Shown here: piece by piece, positions 1-5,660 of the stretch | Layout of the letters: every line of letters starts with the position of its first letter | Numbering within the stretch: the first letter of the stretch is position 1 | Source: an uncultured Eubacteriales bacterium | GTDB taxonomy: Bacteria > Bacillota > Clostridia > Oscillospirales > Acutalibacteraceae | Reading direction: 5' to 3' | NCBI GenBank assembly: GCA_900322105.1 | Contig: ONYV01000075.1 | Span: 1-8,461 of the forward strand | DNA length: 8,461 nucleotides | Notes under the pieces: model-generated | Databases searched by the model: none | Told to the model about the DNA's origin: nothing | What the model saw: the letters and a program-made list of their open reading frames with translations, nothing else | Translations under genes and position numbers: made by a program

Positions 1-223
1 TAACTTGTGCAAAAAAACAGCTTCATGCTTTTGATTTTGTCATAACAAGATGATCGCTCACAAAAAAAAATCGCTGATTTCCGCACGTTCAAATGATCTG
101 TTCAACCCGTGAATAAATAAAACGCATTGTCCGAAAAACTGTTGGAAGAAAATAACAATAAAAGCATGAAAACTGGTAATAATCACGTTTTTTCAAAGGA
201 ATGTAGAAAACATACGAGAGTTA
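1..223. other. Gene-free AT-rich upstream region
   Basis: No open reading frame with a plausible ribosome binding site is visible on either strand, and all frames are interrupted early. The stretch contains several A-tracts (11-17, 62-70) and a very weak stem (AGC 19-21 with GCT 27-29 followed by TTT) that could be the remains of a terminator for a gene left of the window. The part nearest the promoter at 224 is AT-rich and could act as an UP-like element. Nothing else could be recognised. Confidence 0.5.
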
Positions 224-252
224 TTGACAGATTAGAAGAATAATTATAAAAT
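224..252 (+). promoter_or_regulatory. Sigma-A type promoter of the secreted LRR/transglutaminase-like gene
   Basis: A perfect -35 box TTGACA (224-229) is followed after 17 nt by TAAAAT (247-252), one mismatch from the consensus -10. The start of transcription is expected near 259, which gives a leader of about 160 nt before the start codon at 418. An alternative -10, TATAAA at 245-250, would have a 15-nt spacer and is less likely. A perfect TATAAT at 257-262 lies 27 nt from the -35 box and lacks its own -35. Confidence 0.7.
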
Positions 253-362
253 TTAATATAATAGAAATACATTAAAAACATGAATATTTCTGTCGGGTAA
301 ATGCCTGTTTCCGTCGTTTTTTCCATGCCGTTTTGCCCCTTTGGCGAGCCTTGACAGTGAAG

Positions 363-376
363 TTTGTGTTCACAAA
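363..376. promoter_or_regulatory. Perfect inverted repeat in the leader, possible operator or RNA hairpin
   Basis: TTTGTG (363-368), a TT spacer and CACAAA (371-376) form an exact inverted repeat 41 nt upstream of the start codon at 418. It sits between two TTGACA hexamers (351-356 and 385-390), neither of which has a good -10 at normal spacing. A two-base loop is too tight for a stable RNA hairpin, so a dimeric protein binding site is the more natural reading. No regulator can be named: the half-site spacing differs from that of Rex or CRP sites. Confidence 0.35.
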
Positions 377-403
377 TGTATTAATTGACAAATCACAAAA
401 CGA

Positions 404-409
404 AAGGAG
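404..409 (+). promoter_or_regulatory. Ribosome binding site fixing the start at 418
   Basis: AAGGAG ends 8 nt before ATG at 418. It falls inside the extended frame that opens with a TTG at 385, so it argues against the TTG and for 418. A second in-frame ATG at 442 directly precedes the Lys-Lys of the signal peptide but has only a weak AGGA (432-435) ahead of it. Confidence 0.85.
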
Positions 410-417
410 TCATACCA

Positions 418-3408
418 ATGAACTGCAAGACAGGATCTACGATGAAAAAAATACTTTCCGCTGCCCTCAGTCTGACAGTCGCCGTCAGCGCATCTGCTGT
501 GACACTGCCATCACTCATCAGCGCAGGAAGTATCGTTGCCGGCGCAGCAGCTGCTGATGTTTCCATCAACTCCACCTCTGTGGAGCTTTACGCTATGGAC
601 GATTGGGCAAACGAGTATATCTCGATCCCTTCGACCTATCAGACACGCTTTCAGCTGAAAGTCACAGGCGCTTCTGACGTCACTTATTCGTCCAATTCCC
701 AATACGTAACGGTTTCGGATAAGGGCTTGATCGAAACGAAATACGCTCTTACCTATTGGTACAATCAAGGCGGCTGGAGTGTAGGATACAACTACCCTCT
801 CGAAGGACAGACACCCTCGAGGATCACCAAAAACATCAATTTCAGCCCTGCGACCATCACCGTCACCGCTGACAACCGGACATTCAGAGTAAACGTTACT
901 TTGAAGGACTATGTGGATGTTTATGTTGAAAAGGTACTGGATGATTATGTAAAGAGCAGCATCAAGCCGACCATGACGACCTATGAAAAGTGCGTCAAAA
1001 TCGCAGAATTTATCGCAGCTCGAAACTACGATCCGCATTATGCTTCGACAGCAGGTCTTGTCGTTTCGGGCGGCGCAGACTGCTGGGGCTCGACCGAAAC
1101 AGCGATCCGCCTTGCTGAAAAAGCAGGACTGCGTTCCTGGGTCAGAAACGGCAACAGAGACGCTCTTGCAGGCTCAGGTCACAAAAACGCTATCGTTTAT
1201 GACGGCAAAGAGATCTATATCATCGAGGCAGGCTACGGCGGCACAGCTCCGAGATACTGGGAAGTCGAGAAGAGAAACACCTTCTGGAGCTATCGCACCG
1301 CAAGCAGCGGCGACGGGATCGAACTGTATCAGTATGACGATGAAACGATGCCCGAAGTGCTGACGGTTCCTTCTTCCGTTGACGGAAAAGAAGTTGTCGG
1401 TCTGGGATATAATTTCATCTCTATGAGCAGAAATGTAAAGCAGGTCGTGCTGCCGAATACGCTGAAATATATCGGTACAAATGCTTTTTACGGCTGTTCC
1501 TCACTGGAAAAGATCAACTTCCCCGCAGGACTGGAAAGAATTGACGAAAGAGCATTTGGCGAATGCTACAGTCTGAAAACGGTCACCTCCGCCAGCAGCG
1601 CTTTCAAATATGTCGGCAGCGTGATCTATAACGGCACGACCGCCATCAGCTGTCCTCACGGTGAAAACGTCAACCTGCGCAGCGGCACGAAAGTCGTCGG
1701 AACAGGCGCATTTGCCTATAACAGCAAGCTTCAGTCCGTGACGCTTCCTTCTTCCGTTGAAACACTGGAAGAAGGCGCTTTCTCACAGTGCTACAATTTC
1801 AGCAGCCTGAAGATCAACAGCACCAAGCTCAAATCCATCGGTTCTTATGCGCTCGCTTACAATAAGCTCACTTACATCCTCATTCCTGATTCCGTGACGA
1901 CGATCAGCCCTCATGCGTTCGACACGTACAGCGGCAACAACGCAGATATGCTGCTGGTCGGCAAAGCAGGCGGCGCAGTAGAGACCTATGCAAAAGATAA
2001 CGGTCACAGTTTCCTCGATTCTGCAAAGGCTGTCAAGAATACCTCTACCGTCAGCGCAGCAACCGTCAATGTCGGTTCAAATGTTTCTGTCAAGGTCACT
2101 TACTCAGGCGGTAAAGCACCCTATACCCTCGAAGGCTCTTACAGATACCAGACCGACGCTGCACTTTCCGAAAACAAGCTCACATCCAACCTGAATTCCT
2201 TCTCCTTCAAGGCGGAAAAGTCAGGATGCTATGTTGTATCGACCGTTGTTACGGACGGATACGGCATTCGTCAGGAAAAGACCTTCAACATTACCGTGAA
2301 GAATGTTCTGACCAATACTTCTGCGATCTCGAATAAGATCATCAGCAAGGGCGGCACTACCACCATCACAGGCAAGGCAACAGGCGGAAAAGGCGGATAT
2401 ACCTATGCGCTCCAGCAGAAAAAAGCGGACGGCACCTATACGACCATCCGTGATTTCAGCACAGACCCTGTAATGACATTCAAAGGAACAACAGTAGGCA
2501 CAGTCAACCTGCGCACAGTCGTCAAGGATTCCGCAGGCAATCTGGCTTATAAGAGCTTTAATGTCAAGGTCAATCCTGCGCCGCTTGTCATCAGCGCCTC
2601 TATTTCTTCCGGTGAAACGATCGTCAACAGAGCGCTTCTGGTTCAGGCTACCGCAGGCGGCGGCTCGGGCAACTATCAGTTTGCGCTGGATTACAAACTG
2701 AACGGCAGCACCGCCTATACCAACCTCATTCCTTTCAGCTCCAATGCATATATGGTATTCAATCCCACATTTGCCGGCGATTATATCGTAAGAGCCGGTG
2801 TCAAGGATGCAGCAGGAAAAACAGCTTATCAGACCTTTAACGTGACAGTCAAAGACGCTGTCACCGTCAAAGTTACCACACCCTCTGTCGTATATGCAGG
2901 CAAAACCTATAAAATCAGGGCGGCAGCTTCGGGCGGCTTTGGCACCTATACCTACCGTTTCAACTACAAGCTCGATACCGACTCCACATGGACGGGCAGC
3001 AAAACCTATACCGAGACATCAGAACTGAGCTTTACACCTGCTGTGACAGGTACGTATCAGATCCGCGTTTATGCGCGTGACTGCAAAAAGCATTCTGTCA
3101 ATCAGACCATCACGATCAAGGTAGACGTGACAAAGCTCACAAACGCCTGCAAAATGAAGGCGGCCTCTGTTACGGCAGGTAAAACAGCTACCGTAAACGC
3201 AGGTGCGACCGGCGGCAAGGCGCCCTACAGATACTCTGTATCCGTAAAGTTCCCTGGTGAAAACACATGGAAAAGCATCTATACCAATTCTACAAACACA
3301 TCCCTGAGCTTTTCCACGACCTCAAAAGGCACTTACTCTGTCAGAACGACCGTAAAGGATGCAAGCGGTCAGACTTCTAACAAGACGATCAAATTTACGG
3401 CGACCTGA
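418..3408 (+). CDS. Secreted multidomain protein: transglutaminase-like domain, BspA-type LRRs, five Y_Y_Y-like modules
   Basis: The 996-residue product begins with a signal peptide (Lys10-Lys11, hydrophobic core about 12-30); cleavage may follow Ala27 or the Ala run at 43-46. Residues about 47-165 are beta-rich and Ig-like. A transglutaminase-like (papain-fold) domain spans about 170-300, with a plausible triad of Cys222 (in ADCWG), His255 (in GSGHKN) and Glu270 (in IIEAG). Glu replaces the usual Asp, so activity is uncertain. Residues about 300-540 are BspA-type leucine-rich repeats (motifs such as LPSSVETLEEGAFSQC), normally binding or adhesion surfaces. Five tandem modules follow, starting near 541, 631, 722, 815 and 906. 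Each has a central Gly-Gly (564, 656, 747, 839, 932) and ends in a pattern like GTYxIRVxVKDA, resembling the Y_Y_Y (triple-tyrosine) beta-sandwich family. No dockerin, LPXTG motif or C-terminal membrane helix is visible, so it is probably released or held non-covalently. It is transcribed alone and closed by a strong terminator. A role in binding or processing extracellular protein or glycan is inference. Confidence 0.9.
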   Translation: MNCKTGSTMKKILSAALSLTVAVSASAVTLPSLISAGSIVAGAAAADVSINSTSVELYAMDDWANEYISIPSTYQTRFQLKVTGASDVTYSSNSQYVTVSDKGLIETKYALTYWYNQGGWSVGYNYPLEGQTPSRITKNINFSPATITVTADNRTFRVNVTLKDYVDVYVEKVLDDYVKSSIKPTMTTYEKCVKIAEFIAARNYDPHYASTAGLVVSGGADCWGSTETAIRLAEKAGLRSWVRNGNRDALAGSGHKNAIVYDGKEIYIIEAGYGGTAPRYWEVEKRNTFWSYRTASSGDGIELYQYDDETMPEVLTVPSSVDGKEVVGLGYNFISMSRNVKQVVLPNTLKYIGTNAFYGCSSLEKINFPAGLERIDERAFGECYSLKTVTSASSAFKYVGSVIYNGTTAISCPHGENVNLRSGTKVVGTGAFAYNSKLQSVTLPSSVETLEEGAFSQCYNFSSLKINSTKLKSIGSYALAYNKLTYILIPDSVTTISPHAFDTYSGNNADMLLVGKAGGAVETYAKDNGHSFLDSAKAVKNTSTVSAATVNVGSNVSVKVTYSGGKAPYTLEGSYRYQTDAALSENKLTSNLNSFSFKAEKSGCYVVSTVVTDGYGIRQEKTFNITVKNVLTNTSAISNKIISKGGTTTITGKATGGKGGYTYALQQKKADGTYTTIRDFSTDPVMTFKGTTVGTVNLRTVVKDSAGNLAYKSFNVKVNPAPLVISASISSGETIVNRALLVQATAGGGSGNYQFALDYKLNGSTAYTNLIPFSSNAYMVFNPTFAGDYIVRAGVKDAAGKTAYQTFNVTVKDAVTVKVTTPSVVYAGKTYKIRAAASGGFGTYTYRFNYKLDTDSTWTGSKTYTETSELSFTPAVTGTYQIRVYARDCKKHSVNQTITIKVDVTKLTNACKMKAASVTAGKTATVNAGATGGKAPYRYSVSVKFPGENTWKSIYTNSTNTSLSFSTTSKGTYSVRTTVKDASGQTSNKTIKFTAT
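2038..3405 (+). repeat. Five tandem modules of about 91 residues coding Y_Y_Y-like domains
   Basis: Within the secreted protein the same module recurs five times, with a period of 91-93 residues measured from one Gly-Gly motif to the next. Shared landmarks are a start like 'S..V.AGKT..V.A.A.GG', an aromatic segment after the Gly-Gly (PYRYSV, YTYRFNYK, YQFALDYK), and an end like 'GTY.VRT.VKDA.G...K.F.V.V'. The copies have diverged strongly at the DNA level, so recent slippage is not indicated. They look like stalk or binding modules that set the length of the protein. Confidence 0.8.
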
Positions 3409-3476
3409 TCTTTGTGTAAGCGAACTTATTTTCAAAAACTTATCACTTTCCAAGCGGCATGGATATGTTCATATGT

Positions 3477-3518
3477 CAGGTGCAGCAAGCCAGTACGGTT
3501 TGCCGCACCTGATTTTTT
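3477..3518 (+). terminator. Rho-independent terminator of the LRR/transglutaminase-like gene
   Basis: A 15-bp stem pairs 3477-3491 with 3497-3511 (CAGGTGC...GCACCTG ends, one A/C mismatch and one G-U pair) around a 5-nt loop, followed by A and six T (3513-3518). It lies 68 nt after the stop codon. Confidence 0.9.
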
Positions 3519-3656
3519 ACTATATGAGTGGTCTTTGTCAGTAAAGGCAATACCGCACAAAGATAGTGCCGCAGATGCGCCGAAGATGACGGAAAAAGAT
3601 CAAGCATATGTGGTGCTAAGCCGTAAGGGTGGTCTGTGTGCGGGGGAGCCTGAAAC

Positions 3657-3698
3657 AAAAAGACCTCCATACAGCAATTCTGCCGAACAGAGGTCTTT
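3657..3698 (-). terminator. Rho-independent terminator of the three-helix membrane protein gene
   Basis: On the minus strand AAAGACCTC (3698-3690) pairs perfectly with GAGGTCTTT (3667-3659), and the run continues TTTTTGTTTC. The 22-nt loop can form a small inner stem. The hairpin starts 8 nt after the stop codon of the gene ending at 3707. Together with the plus-strand terminator at 3477-3518 it isolates the convergent pair. The roughly 140 nt between the two terminators hold no supportable gene. Confidence 0.85.
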
Positions 3699-3706
3699 GC
3701 GGTGTG

Positions 3707-4495
3707 TTATTTGATGGCGAAAAAGTTCAATGGATTGAAGCCCGTGGGGAGAGGTATCGTACACATATAGATCGTTGCAAAGACCAGTCCGAAAGCGGCG
3801 ATCAGCATAATGATAACGCGGTTCGGCAGTTCTTTGAAGATACCGACAATGCCCAGCAGAAACAGCACCAGTGAATAGATCACGCTGACGAGATTAAAGG
3901 CATCGCCCTTTGTATTGTCTCTCTGACCTTCTCTCATCAGTTCCTGAGATTGGTTCATGCTGTCCTGCGCTGTCGCAAAATACTTATCCGTAATGCCGGG
4001 CATTTCAAAAGGACTGCTTTTTCCGTTTTGTTCCATCCATTCCAGTCCTTCGTGCAGGAGCGGACTGAGATTCTGTTCTTTGAATATGTCGATCTTGACC
4101 TTCAGCTGATCGTATTCTATCTGATCCCCTTTCTTTTTTGCCTGCGCAAGGGCATCATAGGAGTCTTTGATGATCATCCAAGCCATCGAGTCGGACAGAT
4201 ACATTTGCAAACACGCATTGTACTCCGCCGTACCCCTTGCTGCCACATTATTGCTTTCGGTGAAGTGGATCGCCTGAATACCGCTGTGCAAAGAGCCGAT
4301 CCATGACGCCCACGCTGAAAGAAGTGTGGCAATGCCCAATAGGATCGCAACGATCATTTCCAGTCTTTTGGGTGTCCAGAAAGACATTTTCTGTGTTTTG
4401 CTGCTGTCATCAGAAGCTTTTTGCGGCTGCGTATCTTCCGCTTTTGCCGCATCTGATGTTTCTGACACTTCTGCGATTGGTTGTTTTCCTGACAT
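3707..4495 (-). CDS. Three-helix membrane protein of unknown function
   Basis: The 262-residue product is not a family I can name. Residues 1-45 are polar and rich in Ser, Asp, Lys and Gln with low complexity, predicted to be cytoplasmic. Helix 1 spans about 47-67 (MIVAILLGIATLLSAW), followed by a soluble segment at 68-198 that is charged and largely helical. Helices 2 (about 200-220) and 3 (about 226-247) are joined by a short Lys/Arg-containing loop (KELPNR). The positive-inside rule puts the N-terminus inside and the 130-residue segment outside. One helix, a long helical external segment and a helical pair is a layout also found in DUF4337-like proteins, but that link is only a resemblance. 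The start at 4495 is supported by an extended Shine-Dalgarno sequence. The gene is monocistronic, with its own promoter and terminator. Confidence 0.85.
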   Translation of the reverse strand: MSGKQPIAEVSETSDAAKAEDTQPQKASDDSSKTQKMSFWTPKRLEMIVAILLGIATLLSAWASWIGSLHSGIQAIHFTESNNVAARGTAEYNACLQMYLSDSMAWMIIKDSYDALAQAKKKGDQIEYDQLKVKIDIFKEQNLSPLLHEGLEWMEQNGKSSPFEMPGITDKYFATAQDSMNQSQELMREGQRDNTKGDAFNLVSVIYSLVLFLLGIVGIFKELPNRVIIMLIAAFGLVFATIYMCTIPLPTGFNPLNFFAIK

Positions 4496-4500
4496 TTGCT

Positions 4501-4512
4501 GATCACTACCTT
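4501..4512 (-). promoter_or_regulatory. Extended Shine-Dalgarno of the membrane protein gene
   Basis: On the minus strand AAGGTAGTGATC matches 10 of 12 bases of AAGGAGGTGATC, the full complement of the 16S rRNA 3' end, but with two mismatches in the GGAGG core. The aligned core lies about 10 nt before the ATG at 4495. The long but imperfect match is unusual beside the compact AGGAGG sites of the neighbouring genes. Confidence 0.55.
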
Positions 4513-4531
4513 ATTCATACTACAAGTTTTT

Positions 4532-4571
4532 CAGGCAATACCGTATTAAGCTGTCACAGGGGTGTTGCCTG
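4532..4571 (-). promoter_or_regulatory. Stem-loop at the 5' end of the membrane protein mRNA
   Basis: CAGGCAATACC (4532-4542) pairs with GGTGTTGCCTG (4561-4571): 11 bp in total, one of them a wobble or mismatch depending on the strand read, with an 18-nt loop. With transcription starting near 4579 on the minus strand, the hairpin would begin within about 8 nt of the mRNA 5' end, where such stems can protect transcripts from decay. On the plus strand the stem is followed by a T-rich run (TTGTTTCCTT), so it could also act weakly as a terminator for plus-strand read-through. Confidence 0.45.
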
Positions 4572-4585
4572 TTGTTTCCTTAGCT

Positions 4586-4614
4586 ATTATATCATCATGA
4601 ATCGCATTTGTCAG
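4586..4614 (-). promoter_or_regulatory. Promoter of the membrane protein gene
   Basis: On the minus strand CTGACA (4614-4609, one mismatch from TTGACA) is followed after exactly 17 nt by a perfect TATAAT (4591-4586). Transcription should start near 4579, giving a leader of about 84 nt that carries the hairpin at 4532-4571. Confidence 0.8.
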
Positions 4615-4705
4615 CACATTTTTCATTTTTGTGCAAATACGACGGTTTTACCCGACCGGCACATCCTGAATGTTTGAGAAAAGGAGCTTTGCAGCGGTAA
4701 CAAAT

Positions 4706-4747
4706 CAACACAAACGCCCTCTGACATTTCAGAGAGCGTTTGTGTTG
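4706..4747 (-). terminator. Terminator hairpin downstream of the lipoprotein gene
   Basis: A long stem pairs CAACACAAACGC (4706-4717) with GCGTTTGTGTTG (4736-4747) and, past one mismatch, CTCTGA (4719-4724) with TCAGAG (4729-4734) around a CATT loop. On the minus strand it is followed by the moderately T-rich ATTTGTTACC; on the plus strand no T-run follows. It lies 24 nt after the stop of the gene ending at 4772, so it is assigned to that gene although the U-tract is imperfect. Confidence 0.75.
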
Positions 4748-4771
4748 ACGGTATAGCGACCTGATATAGCA

Positions 4772-5494
4772 TCAGCTTGCTGAGAGTATGCCTTTCATAA
4801 GAGCTTCCAGTTCAGCGTCTGATTTGGACTCGATATCCTGTTCCTGATAAAATCTTGTGAGCAATACGCCGACAGCTTTGTCCTGATAGGTGAATACAAG
4901 ATCGTAAAGTCCCGGTTCACATTCTTCGGGATTGAGGTAGAAACTGCCCCAATTCATGTCTTTATCTTCGGGATCCTGATTCAGCTCGCAAACCTGCGCA
5001 AAGCCTTCGGTGTCTGCTGAAAGAGTGTTGTCATGATAGAAAGAGGGATCTTCCTTGTGATGGAAAGCCCAGCATTTCAGACCGCTTCCGACATCTGCGT
5101 CGGGATAGATCTCGACCCATTCATTCAGCGCAAAAATACAGCGGATGCCTTCTGTTGCAGGATCCTTTTTGTTGATGTCGGAACCGATGCGGTTTCCTGT
5201 CAGACGGATTCCGCGCAAGATCTGCTTTTCACCGTTTTCAAGAGGGAACAGGAGCAGCTTTTGCGGTTCAAGCGGCTGTGCATCGCTTGATGATGCGGGA
5301 GATACCGTGCTGTCAGTCTGACTTTCCTGTGATTCGGCTGCGGACGGCTCGGTGCTTTCTGAAACAGTCGGCTGATCGGATACGGCTGACTGCTGAGAAG
5401 ATTCCGCCTTGTCCGATGAGTTTGTTTTGCTGCCGCAGCCTGTCAAAGCAGCTGTGAGCATCAAAGCAAGCAATAATGCGATACCCTTTTTCAT
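4772..5494 (-). CDS. Putative lipoprotein of unknown function
   Basis: The 240-residue product carries a lipoprotein signal: Lys2-Lys3, a hydrophobic core, and the lipobox L17-T18-G19-C20. Cys20 should be lipidated and anchored to the outer face of the membrane. Residues 21-78 form a Ser/Thr/Gln/Glu-rich flexible linker typical of Gram-positive lipoproteins. The C-terminal domain (about 79-240) has many aromatic residues and four cysteines (119, 141, 169, 192) that could form two disulfides. It looks beta-rich (GLYDLVFTYQDKAVGVLL) and ends in a short acidic helix. I recognise no transporter-binding, peptidase or glycosidase motif. The start at 5494 is preceded by GGGAGG 7 nt upstream. The gene lies downstream of the alcohol dehydrogenase gene on the same strand but has its own promoter, and the 166-nt gap argues against tight coupling. 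Confidence 0.88.
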   Translation of the reverse strand: MKKGIALLLALMLTAALTGCGSKTNSSDKAESSQQSAVSDQPTVSESTEPSAAESQESQTDSTVSPASSSDAQPLEPQKLLLFPLENGEKQILRGIRLTGNRIGSDINKKDPATEGIRCIFALNEWVEIYPDADVGSGLKCWAFHHKEDPSFYHDNTLSADTEGFAQVCELNQDPEDKDMNWGSFYLNPEECEPGLYDLVFTYQDKAVGVLLTRFYQEQDIESKSDAELEALMKGILSAS

Positions 5495-5507
5495 GTGATT
5501 TCCTCCC

Positions 5508-5557
5508 TTGACGCATCCACTTTAGCGGAATCATTTTCCGCATAATGTCAATGGATG
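5508..5557 (-). promoter_or_regulatory. Structured leader of the lipoprotein mRNA with alternative pairings
   Basis: The leader holds a 6-bp hairpin (GCGGAA 5525-5530 with TTCCGC 5536-5541). Around it, CATCCA (5514-5519) can pair with TGGATG (5552-5557). Alternatively TTGAC (5508-5512) can pair with GTCAA (5547-5551). These two pairings cross, so they are mutually exclusive or form a pseudoknot, and the second abuts the GGGAGG ribosome binding site (5507-5502). Whether this has a regulatory role is inference; stems of 5-6 bp can arise by chance. Confidence 0.3.
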
Positions 5558-5577
5558 TACATTATTTTACTTTCTTA

Positions 5578-5606
5578 ATGATACTATAAGACCTGAAAGG
5601 TGTCAA
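5578..5606 (-). promoter_or_regulatory. Promoter of the lipoprotein gene
   Basis: On the minus strand a perfect TTGACA (5606-5601) is followed after 17 nt by TATCAT (5583-5578), one mismatch from TATAAT. Transcription would start near 5571, giving a leader of about 77 nt. The promoter sits 55 nt beyond the stop codon of the upstream alcohol dehydrogenase gene, making the lipoprotein gene independently transcribed. Confidence 0.8.
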
Positions 5607-5660
5607 GAGATAGAAATCACTTTTCGGAAAAGACCGATAATTTGTACATGGAAAAACCGT

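Noticed and set aside
363..376. Rex or CRP site in the leader of the secreted protein
   Set aside because: The half-sites resemble TTGTG/CACAA, but the spacer is 2 nt, not the 8 nt of Rex or the 6 nt of a CRP TGTGA/TCACA site.
385..417. TTG start at 385 for the large secreted protein
   Set aside because: The ribosome binding site AAGGAG lies inside this extension and is well placed for ATG 418. The added residues are polar and do not improve the signal peptide.
511..1038. 175-codon minus-strand reading inside the secreted protein gene
   Set aside because: It lies opposite a well supported coding region, has no ribosome binding site and its translation shows no domain-like features.
3412..3714. 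100-codon plus-strand reading between the two terminators
   Set aside because: It has no ribosome binding site, runs through both terminator hairpins and has no recognisable protein pattern.
3950..4306. 118-codon plus-strand reading opposite the membrane protein gene
   Set aside because: Antisense shadow of a gene with its own promoter, ribosome binding site and terminator.
3546..4544. Repeat of GGCAATACCG at 3546-3555 and 4535-4544
   Set aside because: A single 10-bp match with different surroundings; the second copy is explained by the hairpin at 4532-4571, so chance is the simplest explanation.
5620..5632. CTTTT-CGG-AAAAG hairpin downstream of fucO as a terminator
   Set aside because: The stem is only 5 bp, AT-rich and lacks a U-run on the minus strand, so no convincing fucO terminator is visible and some read-through into the lipoprotein gene is possible.
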